From Acanthacorydalis orientalis (Eukaryota; Arthropoda; Insecta; Megaloptera; Corydalidae), in contig CM068322.1 in NCBI GenBank assembly GCA_034766995.1, positions 7,868,089 through 7,932,088 of the forward strand: a DNA stretch of 64,000 nt, given 5' to 3'. The notes below the pieces were generated by a model, which saw only the letters and a program-made list of their open reading frames with translations, was not told where the DNA came from and made no database searches. A program made the position numbers and the translations under genes. Below are positions 46,255 to 56,557 of this stretch, in pieces; positions within the stretch are counted from its first letter, which is position 1, and every line of letters begins with the position of its first letter.

Positions 46255-46939
46255 CAGGAGTGAGTAACTTCTTCGATAATGAGAGCCACATTTAATATTT
46301 TTCATACATTTTTGAATGTTCAAGAGCCATAGGAAATATAATTTTAAAATTGTTTTTTATTGGGTTGATAGAACAATAATTTCGGTTTATGGCCTTCTAA
46401 TTCGTATACAAAATCGCAATTATTTTCCTACTGACCTAATATAAATAATAAAAAATACAACTATACAGTAGTTCTACTCACCAAAGCAGAATATAATTAA
46501 TCTCAACTCATTGAAGACTTTGATTGAGTCTCAATTTTTACAGTTAAAAGTTGTCGAGACCATGTTAAAAGTTGCATTTTTAAAGGTATTTTTCTCAAAA
46601 ATTTACACAGTAACCCGTCATGAATTTGGTTTTATTGCATTCAGCAATTCTTAATTAACAAAATTGTCTAGTTTTATATCTTTTTTAAGAATTGTCCATA
46701 ATCCTAAGTCACCTTAAACAACAGTTTGGATACATAATGCATAAGGGTGTTTTAAAAGACAATGCGAATTACCCGTTTGTTTATAAAATATTCTAATATT
46801 GGTACATACTATACTGCTATAGATTATTAATAAAAAAGTAGGAAAAACGGCAATGAAACCCAATATCGCCTCAGGAGCCGCACAGAGTAGCTTTGGAAAC
46901 CGCATGCGGCTCGCTAGCCGCAGTTTGCCTACGCTTGTA
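46255..46939. mobile_element. Non-autonomous hAT remnant with nested MADE1-like MITE
   Basis: The left end is CAGGAGTGAGTAACTTCTTC...GAGAGCCAC and the right end is GGCTCGCTAGCCGCAGTTTG...CTACGCTTG. Such 'GAGCCGC' subterminal blocks are common in hAT families. Near-identical 8-mers GTATATTA and GTGTATTA flank it. Confidence 0.65.
46360..46439. mobile_element. MADE1-like 80-bp MITE, second copy
   Basis: TTGGGTTGATAGAACAATAA at the left and GCAATTATTTTCCTACTGAC-CTAA at the right, flanked by TA. It sits inside a hAT remnant. Confidence 0.9.
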
Positions 46940-47199
46940 GTGTATTACATTAATATTAAATTAATAAATCATTATTTTGTTTAAGAAAAAAATACGTATG
47001 TATATATGGTTTTTATTTTTACTTCGATTTGAATTTAATTTATAATAATAAAACAATTGTTAAAAGAATAAAAGTAGTTTTACAGATTGAAACGTATATT
47101 ACATCATGATAATTTAAAAAACGTGTGACGGACAGATGAATCCAGACCCGCGATAAACGCGATTCATTACATCTCGGCAGATTATTATTTTGAAGTGGT

Positions 47200-47573
47200 T
47201 TCTAATTCGGTGTTGTGTTTAAGTAATAATAATAATTGTGATTTATCGGATGCACATGCAAGTGCATTGTAGGCGGCGGTGTTTGTACCTAATAACGTCC
47301 TTACATTATTCAATCGAAGACACCGCATCGTCCGTCCTCGTCTTGCCAAACGTGTCTGCCGTGTGCTCCGCTAACACGTTTATCACGCGTACTCCGTCTC
47401 ACTCTTTGTCTCGCTTGGACCGGCGTCGGTCGCTCCGTACGTCCATCAGTCAGTGGTTGTTTTAAAATGGCAGCGCAGTGTTGTGTCTGAGGTGAACGTG
47501 CCGAGTTTACGTACTGTTTTGTGCATATTCAGTGTTTCTGTGAATAAATGGATTATTTTTTATCGACTAAAAG
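47200..47573 (+). promoter_or_regulatory. Possible promoter and first exon of an unseen + strand gene
   Basis: A CpG-rich stretch in AT-rich DNA. ATCAGTCAGTGG at ~47445 fits the arthropod initiator TCAGT. A 7-codon upstream frame (ATG GCA GCG ... TGA) starts at 47467. A second ATG at 47548 opens MDYFLSTK and meets a donor-like AAG|GTAACA at 47573. No downstream exon is identified in the window, so this is a proposal only. Confidence 0.3.
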
Positions 47574-48061
47574 GTAACAACATTCAATCTTGCATTTCGA
47601 TTACTGCATTTGAGCGAATTTTCACTGATATATAAACGGGAATATTCGAAAAAGCAAATCGCCCATTGACAAGACACAAGTTTAATGGCAGGTGTGTTTG
47701 CGTACATTCACATCAGAACGAGAAAAAATGTACAGCGCGACTCGACCGACAACAACAACATTCCACGGCGGTATATTAATCGCGAGAGTATCGTGTTCGA
47801 TCTCAGCTATGTTTCTTTACTATTCGTACCATTTTTGTACATTATTATTTGTTTTATTTTTTTTTCGCATCGTGAATAAAATCTCTGATATTTGTAATTT
47901 AATTTCGTCGACAACGGTCGTCGTTTAAAACGTACATATATATTAGTCATGGAATTTCATTAAATTCATGTACGGCCGGAATAATTATTTTAGAGGACAT
48001 ATATATGTTTATATTCTTTGTTTTATCATCCTTTTCTTAATGCCTTGAATATAATCATAGC

Positions 48062-48066
<5 letters not shown>

Positions 48067-48141
<75 letters not shown>
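48067..48141. repeat. (TA)n microsatellite
   Basis: A 75-bp array, one of the longest in the window. Confidence 0.96.
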
Positions 48142-48144
<3 letters not shown>

Positions 48145-48384
48145 AATGTGTGATGTAGAAGCGTTAATTCTCCAAACCAAAGTTTAAATCACTTAAAAAT
48201 AAAATAATCTTAACATACATCGGTTTTATTTTAAAGACTTTAAAACAGATATTCTATTCTTTTGCAAAAATGAAAATTATAATATTTAAAAGGACCGAGA
48301 CATGGTTTTAAATGTAATGGCCATGAATTCTTAAAAAATTCTAGTGTATAATAATTTATAATTAATAACTACATTACAGTTAAT

Positions 48385-48386
<2 letters not shown>

Positions 48387-48459
<73 letters not shown>
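48387..48459. repeat. (TA)n microsatellite
   Basis: Array 36 bp left of the deleted mariner at 48496. Confidence 0.96.
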
Positions 48460-48464
<5 letters not shown>

Positions 48465-48495
48465 TATTACTTTTTCAACAATGGAGGTATAAATA

Positions 48496-49033
48496 TTAGG
48501 CTGGTAGGAAAATAATTACGGTTTTTGTTTTCTGAATTCTAACATTTTTTTCAATGAAAGTCTCATTTCATCCTGTTAATATCATTTTAAAGTGCATATT
48601 CCTATCTGTATTTTGGTAACATTGAGATTGGTTTTATTATTAATTTTGATTTAAATTGAGCTATGGAATTAAAGATGGAAAAGAAGCAAATAAAAGCAAA
48701 ATTTTTGTATGAGTTCAATGTGGGTGGTAAAGCAGCAGAAAATGCTTGTAAACTAAACGATGCTTTTGGTGTGGGCACCGTTAAAGAACGTACGGTACAA
48801 CGATGGTTCCAAAAATTTCGTGCTGCGGACGAGAGCCTTGAAGATGAAGTTCGCGGGTGTTCTTCAGTTCATAAGGACTAACTGAAGGCGTTAGTTGAAT
48901 TAGCACCACACACAATGCGAGAGCTTGCACAAAAGTTAAGCGTTAGTCATCCAACAGTTCTGGACCACTTAAATTAAAAAATGTATATAAATTTGAAGGT
49001 CATAAACCCGCAATTATTTTTCTACCGACCTAA
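48496..49033 (+). mobile_element. Internally deleted cecropia/Hsmar1-type mariner (538 bp)
   Basis: The ends TTAGGCTGGTAGGAAAATAA and (reverse complement) TTAGGTCGGTAGAAAAATAA are flanked by TA. Inside, from 48663, the transposase N-terminus reads MELKMEKKQIKAKFLYEFNV, then KERTVQRWFQKFRAADESLE, to a stop at 48881; the frame resumes KALVELAPHTMRELAQKLSV and ends. The catalytic domain is deleted. This copy has the termini of the 79-80 bp MITEs and may be close to their parent. Confidence 0.92.
48663..48881 (+). pseudogene. Cecropia-type mariner transposase N-terminus
   Basis: 72 codons covering the first helix-turn-helix, strikingly like the SETMAR/Hsmar1 N-terminal region (KKQIKA, FGVGTVKERTVQRWF, DESLEDE). 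A TAA interrupts it before the second helix-turn-helix. Confidence 0.9.
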
Positions 49034-49902
49034 TAGCATTCGTTTTTTAAGTACTTATATTTGTGAAAACCGGATATATTAGACAAAAAAATTATTTATT
49101 AAAAATATGATGTATGTTATAGAAAACACATTATCTGATATATCACTAATAGGCACTAAATTCCATAATTTAAATTAGATAGATTTGTTTGTCTTAAAAG
49201 TGATTTTGTATAATAGAGAAACGAATAGCATGACTATTGGTATTTTTAGACTAATATTAATACATGCAGATACAATCGATTTTAATTGTAGCAAGTACAG
49301 ACATAGTAAGTTTACAATTATAACATGCGTTTTGTTTCGCACCGTACGCTTTCATAATAAGTTCGTTTCACGAATATTCTGATCAAAGTTGGTCCTTTGA
49401 TTGATTAAGAATAATACAACAAATATTTTTTAAAAACATATATTTTATAAAAATGTTATTAAAGAGAACAATAAGTCAATGAGTGTGTATTGATTTTGGG
49501 AGATTGAACATAAATTTAGTGAATGGTTTGTTGTTTCATCTATAACTTTAATTGATCAATTAAAATTAAATTACCTTTCAATAAGATGAGTAGATTTCTG
49601 AAAATCGACAGCAATATATTGATCGGTCTCGAATCTTCTTGGCAAATGAACGTTTTTAGTAGACTTTAGGACTATAGATCGTTTCTAAATTTAAATTAAT
49701 ACATTTTAACAAATAAATCACATCTTTATCGTGTTTTTACCTCGGTACTTATTGTTTATTACATGTGCGAATCCCGGACGGCAAGTGTCAGTTTGTCTCT
49801 ACTACGGCCTTTTGTCGTCTATAGTTATATTTTGAACTCCGAGAGAAACAAACTTGTACGTGACTCAAAATTTATTCGAGAATATTTTTTTATGATTTGA
49901 TT

Positions 49903-49905
<3 letters not shown>

Positions 49906-49957
<52 letters not shown>
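49906..49957. repeat. (TA)n microsatellite
   Basis: Pure TA array in non-coding DNA. Confidence 0.96.
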
Positions 49958-49958
<1 letters not shown>

Positions 49959-50204
49959 TTGTATAATTTGATGAGTTGAAGATGCAATTTTAACGAAATG
50001 TGTAACATCGATTTTAAATGAAATGTATTTATATGTTGAAAGTATTACAGCGAAGTACAATGCAAGGAAAATGTTATAAGAGTAATATGTGTAAATTGGG
50101 AGTTTTTTGGTCTTTGAAAATTTCCAGATATAATACACATAAATACCTGTAGTAGAAAACACACATAAACACTGACACCACAATAATATATCTTCTTATT
50201 ATTA

Positions 50205-50470
50205 TTAAGCTAGGAGCATTCTCTTGTTGTTTTGCCTCTCACTGGAGATCGGTGGATGAGGATTGCCAGTTCTATGCCCATCTCTTGGGTGATCGTCCAG
50301 GTAATCTCCTTTCAGAGGATCGTCCATTTTTGCAAACGCGGGTAGATCGCTCTTCTCCCATACTATCCACATGGTTGTTCCTCTTCCGAGGTATCTTGCG
50401 ATTTCTATGAGCATTCTTCTGTTTTTGCGGAAATTAGCTTTCCGACTTTCTTTTATCCAAGCTTAGGACC
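50205..50470 (-). pseudogene. Unidentified coding-like fragment
   Basis: On the minus strand an open frame reads WIKESRKANFRKNRRMLIEI, then ARYLGRGTTMWIVWEKSDLP and AFAKMDDPLKGDYLDDHPRD to a stop at 50205. The composition is that of real protein. It extends upstream of the first ATG, so it is probably a piece of a larger, perhaps transposon-derived, frame. I cannot name it. Confidence 0.4.
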
Positions 50471-50738
50471 GGCAACAATTGCATCGGACTACTCAATCTA
50501 CGACATAATTGCAGGTGGAGTTGAACAATATATGCCTAGCATGAATATCGGGCCAACACCACATATACATACTTCTTAGAATTATTGTATATTAATGTAA
50601 AAACAAAATAAAGTTATAAAATTTTTCATTTGGGGTGCAAATAATTCTTAACTGTACCGGTGAAACAGTGTGGATGGCTATTTTACATTAAAAGAAATCT
50701 CAATTAACAGTAATGATAAAAAAGACAGAGTTGACTAC

Positions 50739-50741
<3 letters not shown>

Positions 50742-50795
<54 letters not shown>

Positions 50796-50948
50796 TACTT
50801 TCTAATACAATTTACAATCATATTGAAATTTATTTAGAAAAGAGTAATATTTAGGTTAAATTTAGCTGTCACGGATGTAATGAGGAAATGTAGTCAGTTA
50901 CTTAGTATCATCTAAAACAGAATTTAATTTTGTGTATACGTACATACA

Positions 50949-51030
<82 letters not shown>
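50742..51030. repeat. Two (TA)n arrays and a (CA)n run
   Basis: TA arrays at 50742-50791 and 50953-51018, the second passing straight into (CA)n. Confidence 0.94.
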
Positions 51031-51189
51031 ACCATATACATATATTTCAAATGGTAAAACATTTCCTTAAATTGATTACTAAAAATCTATTCGAATGTAA
51101 TTAATTTCATTAACGATTTTGCTCATTAAATTTAGGCAATTAAATGAATTGGTTAATTTATCGATTCCTGTAAATGCAATAATTATGAC

Positions 51190-51400
51190 TGTGTTGGTGG
51201 TCTTCGTCCTTTTGGATTACTCCAGTTTCTATTCTCCACTATCAGTTTCGGCACGTATGCAATCTCCTCAGCTAGATGCTAGAGACTCAGCCTCTATTCT
51301 CGAGTCTCTAACTTATATCTTCACTCATCCTCGCCATATGATGAAAACACTATTCTTTTATGTCTGGAGTTCTGTGAGCCTGGCTTTCTGATCGAATAAA
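51190..51400. repeat. Second, partial copy of the 45.4-kb MITE family
   Basis: GTTGGTGGTCTTCGTCCTTT...CTCCAGTTTCTATTCTCC matches the left terminus of the element at 45331. The matching right end is not visible. A 90-codon + frame (51119-51391) crosses it and is probably chance. Confidence 0.45.
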
Positions 51401-51688
51401 AATGAAGATAGTATTGCTATTCGGAATATCATAAAAATTGTATACAAATATTTAAAGCTACAAAAATAAACGTCGTTGAAAGTCGTCGAAGCAAACCAGT
51501 CTTGATCGACGCAGAATTCTGTGCTATGATCCGTACGTAATACAATGACGGTCAAATGAACGAGCCATGTTCGCATATTGCTCAAGATTCCTTCTCATAT
51601 ACAATGACCTAACGTCAGTCTTGAACAGTATAGCGAAAGTAAATTTATTTTAAAAATACAGAAAAGCCTTGTTATTAAAATGAATTCT

Positions 51689-51697
<9 letters not shown>

Positions 51698-51747
<50 letters not shown>
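51698..51747. repeat. (TA)n microsatellite
   Basis: Pure array between the MITE-like region and the duplicated 275-bp segment. Confidence 0.95.
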
Positions 51748-51749
<2 letters not shown>

Positions 51750-52228
51750 CCTTTAATAAATAATAATTCAAATTTATAAGTAAATTAAACCGATTTTTAT
51801 TTACAATTTTTATTACGTATTAGGAAAAATAATCAATTTAAAAACAGAATTAACTTTTATTTCCACCTGCAATTCGAAGACTACCGTTTTAATTCTATCG
51901 AAAAAGTTATTTTTTTAATAATTTTAAAAATATTATTTTAGTAATTCGTTGGAAATCCCTTACTCAGTTTAATACTCAATCTAATGCACATTACAGTTTT
52001 TTTCTGTTTAGCACAGTTTTTTTTGGTACACTATGATAATCTAAAAGATTTTTCAATAAATTTTAAAAGTAATGTGTCATATCTTAGTCTGCTCTGTATC
52101 TATACCTTAGTATGCTGTATATCATATTTATATTTGAGGGAAAGGGTTTAACATAGTCGTGAAAATTTATATACGACGTCATCTGAATTCTGGAAACATT
52201 TTTTTTAAGCTGTTAACTTGATAAAAAA

Positions 52229-52520
52229 AATAAAAACTATCTTGGTCAATTTTTCAATATTTTGCTAGAAATTTATCCGTAAAAATTCTAAATACGTATC
52301 TTAATTCATAATGTGAGGATTATTTTATTAGGCAAATCTTTCTTATGATCGATTAAGACAACGAAGAATATTAAGCAAAGTAAATTTAATGCCTTCTATA
52401 AGTTTGTGGTGATTCTCGTTAGATTCAAGAAATAAAGCTGCTCCTCCTTTAAATTTATTAGGTCAAATTAGATTATTAATAGAGTCATATAGTAGTCGAT
52501 TGATCGATTATTAGTCAAAT
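52229..52520 (+). repeat. ~275-bp direct duplication, copy 1
   Basis: From GTCAATTTTTCAATATTTTG to CAAATTAGATTATTAATAGA. It matches 53443-53705 with about one difference per ten bases and small indels. Reverse strand reads KFKGGAALFLESNENHHKL in one frame but I do not recognise it. Confidence 0.85.
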
Positions 52521-52955
52521 AATATTGATGTCTTACTTTTAATAAAATGCTAGTTATAACAACTGTAAACATCCAATTGAAAACTATGACTAATCGTTCT
52601 CCATGTATTACGATAGAGCTTATTCTTTTTAATATTTCTGCATTAAGTTTCTGCCTAGATACATGTTCTGCATCAGGCCCAAAGAAATTAAATTTATTTT
52701 TGAATGAGAAAACTACATCATTTTTTAAAGGAAAGTACCTTTTTTATCACGAAATCGATTCTTTTATTTATTTTCTTCATTTATTTATTCCTGAAATCTC
52801 ACTCATTTTACACAAATCTATAAATATCTTATGTTTCTGTATTATCTTATTTATTTAAATATTTTTCTGTTTCGATTGCTTAGTTTGAAGTTTTTAATCG
52901 TTATTTTCTTTATTTTTTCGCAAACCATTTTTTCGCTTGTAGATTGTATTGAATA

Positions 52956-52958
<3 letters not shown>

Positions 52959-53018
<60 letters not shown>
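52959..53018. repeat. (TA)n microsatellite
   Basis: A 60-bp array; open frames over it are artefacts. Confidence 0.96.
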
Positions 53019-53020
<2 letters not shown>

Positions 53021-53390
53021 TATTTTTATTTTCTGTTTGATCAAAATTTTTGTATGTCGAATTCAAACTAATTGTCTTCGATTGACAATGTTTGTCATTT
53101 ATAATTTTCACTTTTTGTAATGTATTAGTATCAATTCTCTGATATTAACCACAATTTGGTTCAATTGTAGTTTCAAATCTTAACGAATAAAATAGTTTAA
53201 TATGCAGCATTAAGTTATAACAGTGCCGTTCATGTACTATGTATTTACTATAAAATCATGCTATACTTCATACTATTAATACTGTCCAAGTTTGATGTGG
53301 AAATGAATTTTATCTTGACGTTAAAATGCATATTCTTTCTATAATGAACATATGTTGTGTTTATGAATCTGAATAATTATTATTTAGTAG

Positions 53391-53393
<3 letters not shown>

Positions 53394-53441
<48 letters not shown>
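53394..53441. repeat. (TA)n microsatellite
   Basis: Ends exactly where copy 2 of the 275-bp duplication begins. Confidence 0.95.
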
Positions 53442-53442
<1 letters not shown>

Positions 53443-53449
<7 letters not shown>

Positions 53450-53705
53450 GTCAATTTTTCAATATTTTGCTAGAAATTTATCCGCAAAAATTCTAAATAC
53501 ATATCTTAATCCATAATGTGAGAATTATTTTGTTAGGCAAATATTTCTTATGAGCGATTAAAAAACAAAGAATATTAAGCAATAAGGGAACAGTAAATTT
53601 AATGCCTTCTATAAGTTTATGGTGATTCTCGTTAGATTCAAGAAATAAAGCTGCCCCTCCTTTAAATTTATTAGGTCAAATTAGAATATTAATAGAGTAG
53701 TTGAT
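53443..53705 (+). repeat. ~275-bp direct duplication, copy 2
   Basis: Same orientation as copy 1, directly after a (TA)n array. It has an extra AAGGGAACAG-like insert and loses some internal bases. Confidence 0.85.
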
Positions 53706-54045
53706 TGATAGATTAAGAGTTTTATAATAAAAGTCTGTTATTTAAAATCATCTTTTTTTTATTTTATTCTCGGAATTTGATCCTATTATATGATTCCGAG
53801 ATGTAATATTGTCTTGCATCATATGAAAGTTAAATAAGGGTCTGATATTAAACGTAGGCCTATTTCGTGGTTTAGTGCTATGGAAATTAGCTCTATTACA
53901 AACTGATTCTTATGTAAAGTAGTTTGTTAAAATGTAACATTTTTTAAATAAAGTGAAATATTCAGGTGTGAATATTTATTCGCTCGTTTTTATCTGTAAC
54001 AAGAAATGGACAATATATAATAACTTTGGATAAAATTTCGTATAT

Positions 54046-54091
<46 letters not shown>

Positions 54092-54095
<4 letters not shown>

Positions 54096-54166
54096 CAATT
54101 ATACAAAATCGAAAACAATGGAGAGGCCTTTATCCAGCAGTGAATTGAGAGAGACTGCTGCTTCTG
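54092..54166 (+). mobile_element. LINE 3' end, copy a
   Basis: Contains GGAGAGGCCTTTATCCAGCA then GTGAATTGAGAGAGACTGCT, the usual last bases of RTE-type LINEs (recalled pattern GGCCTTTGTCCAGCAGTGG). Bounded by (TA)n on both sides. Confidence 0.7.
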
Positions 54167-54185
54167 TGTTTTTATATATATATAC

Positions 54186-54225
<40 letters not shown>

Positions 54226-54228
<3 letters not shown>

Positions 54229-54301
54229 CAAAAGCAGTAGTCTCTGTCAATTCACTGCTGGATAAACGCCTCTCCATTGTTTTCCATTTTGTACGATTGA
54301 A

Positions 54302-54304
<3 letters not shown>
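54226..54304 (-). mobile_element. LINE 3' end, copy b (inverted)
   Basis: Reverse complement of copies a and c, with TCACTGCTGGATAAACGCCT. It ends in (TA)n at its tail side. Confidence 0.7.
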
Positions 54305-54364
<60 letters not shown>

Positions 54365-54368
<4 letters not shown>

Positions 54369-54410
54369 TATATATGAATATATATATGAATATATATATG
54401 AATATATATA

Positions 54411-54425
<15 letters not shown>
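54365..54425. repeat. 12-bp tandem repeat (TGAATATATATA)n
   Basis: Four to five head-to-tail units of TGAATATATATA interrupt the (TA)n between LINE copies b and c. Confidence 0.85.
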
Positions 54426-54441
<16 letters not shown>

Positions 54442-54446
<5 letters not shown>

Positions 54447-54516
54447 AATCTTATAAAATGGAAAACAATGGAGAGGCTTTTATCCAGCAGTGAATTGACA
54501 GAGACTGCTGCTTCTG

Positions 54517-54519
<3 letters not shown>
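54442..54519 (+). mobile_element. LINE 3' end, copy c
   Basis: Same orientation as copy a: GGAGAGGCTTTTATCCAGCA, then GACAGAGACTGCTGCTTCTG. Followed by (TA)n. Confidence 0.7.
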
Positions 54520-54582
<63 letters not shown>

Positions 54583-54879
54583 CATGTGTATTTGTTAGTG
54601 TATTTTATTAATAATTATATTTCGTTTTACCATGATTTTTTTAATACGATACGACCTTTTTGCATTTATACGAATGATTCTTATCAGCGACGTTCGTTGC
54701 AACGTAAAAAATAGCGCGTAATTAAAAAAAAATCATTACATGTAAAACAAAGCCGTCGTCAGGTCATGCATACATTTGTGAGAGGTCAAACTAAAGTCGT
54801 TCGCAACAAACATGTAAAAAGACGTAAAAATATACACGTACACAAAAACTGAAAAAAGCTCCAGAATTATTTATTGTCA

Positions 54880-55230
54880 AATTAATTTCGGTTCACGCAC
54901 ACGCACGTCGCCCGTAACCGTGTTGCGTGCGGGGCGAACGTATGACTCATAACACTACGCCTCCACCCCGCGCCGCAGACCATCCGACGACCACCCCATA
55001 AATGTCGAGTGTAGTTAACCCCCTGACAAATCGTGAACGTAGACGAAGAGTGAATGATTTTATGTTGGCGGGGCCGCGCTATTTTTGCCGACGTCGTTTC
55101 AAGTGACATCCGACTGATGTAGGGACCGGAATGAATTTAATTATCATTTTCATCGTCGGCGGTGCGACTTTGAATAGCTGCGATTCGTACATTTGTTTGC
55201 GAAACACAGTTAATGAATGCACGCAGATTT
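54880..55230. promoter_or_regulatory. CpG-rich island with AP-1-like site
   Basis: A local GC and CpG peak between microsatellite-rich DNA. The palindrome ATGACTCAT (AP-1/TRE consensus) is at 54942-54950. A 75-codon minus-strand frame spans it without recognisable content. It may be a promoter or enhancer. Confidence 0.25.
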
Positions 55231-55972
55231 ATCTATTATTCTCGATATGTATGCATGAGTGATGTGACCATAAAGATGCATTTAGAGTCAAGTATTGGCT
55301 ATAAGATTAACGAAATTATAGATCGTTTCGAGCATATTTATACTTTAAAACGTAACATTTTGCCATATGCACAAGAAAAAATAGATTTTATTTAAAACAT
55401 AATTTATTGTGAAACAGTTTAAATGAATTTCGAAAATATCCATACTATGTATATCGAATTCAAGTATATTTTCACTAACGGATCACGATCAGAAGATGCA
55501 GTAAGATGTTCCATTAACACTAAAACTACTGACAAGACGAAGCTATTTCTACCAAAACCAGTCTAAATGACCGGTCTTTAAAAAATTTATAATAATAGAA
55601 TATTTTTATATTTATTGACTTATTAGTTTCTTACAAAAGGAATTCCATGTTATGTAGTACATTTTTGGTATTACATATTAACTCATTTGAGACCATGTTT
55701 CCTAAATGAGGATTGGCACATTTTATCACTTACACATCAGTAAGAATAATAAGTATAATAAAGAATATATGCTTTGCTAAAAAAAAATTAAAATAAATTT
55801 TCATTTCAAAGTTAAGTTATTCTTATTGTATAAAGTAAATTATTATGTATAAAAAGTTATATTTGTCACATTTCTTACAAACGTGTTTTTTCTTTTGAGT
55901 GTATTTTCCGCATACATATTTTTTATAGATATTACAAATGGTGGCAGTCTTATTATTATTATAGTGCTATAT

Positions 55973-56290
55973 TTAACACCATTTGTGTGAACAAAGTGAG
56001 CTCTTTGACGTTGTTTGTATATTAGCTTCTCGTGATTCCATCCCTGGTTTTACATTCTCAACGTCATTTTCAGTGGCAAGTTCATCTGCTAGCTGAAACA
56101 TAAATTCGCCTTTCATAATATTTTTTGACATATCCTGTTGGACCGGGTACGTCTTTGAAAATATTATGAAGTGGTAATCTTCCAGGACTAGACCGTTCTT
56201 GTATTTTTTCCAATTGGTTCCGTTTGCAGCAATTTCATTTTGATAATCTTGTAGTATACTTTCATTTTCATCTTCAGAACTTGAAAGCAC
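55973..56290 (-). pseudogene. piggyBac transposase scrap
   Basis: 105 codons: SSSEDENESILQDYQNEIAA, NGTNWKKYKNG, then the late-domain piece MKGEFMFQLADELATEN. Fusion of N-terminal and C-terminal parts shows an internal deletion. Confidence 0.7.
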
Positions 56291-56356
56291 TCGAGTACAT
56301 CTTCTTTTACGTAAATTGAAAATATTTGCAAATTCACTATCACTTTATGAGGACTC

Positions 56357-56557
56357 CTAAGTATTATTTTTGTCTAAAAGCTCATTACCAATATTCTCAC
56401 TATCAAAAAGTTCATCGTGAATACCGCATAGTTCATTGTCAATTTCTTCTGGTTCACCTTCACTGTCATAGAGTTCATTATCCTCGATATCAGAGCATTC
56501 CATTGGTATATCGTTCAGTTTTTCCGATAATTCAGAGATTTTCAATCGTTTTGCCAT
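56357..56557 (-). pseudogene. piggyBac transposase N-terminus
   Basis: MAKRLKISELSEKLNDIP then an acidic stretch (CSDIEDNELYDSEGE). The opening is typical of piggyBac transposases, which start with a short basic helix followed by acidic residues. It ends at a stop after 66 codons. Confidence 0.82.

Larger units (their letters stand above)
54041..54578. repeat. Complex (TA)n cluster around three LINE 3' ends
   Basis: TA arrays at 54041-54092, 54190-54226, 54307-54364, 54420-54442 and 54520-54578 separate the LINE copies. Confidence 0.93.

Noticed and set aside
51119..51391. 90-codon + frame with a hydrophobic start
   Set aside because: It runs across a MITE terminus and has no recognisable domain.
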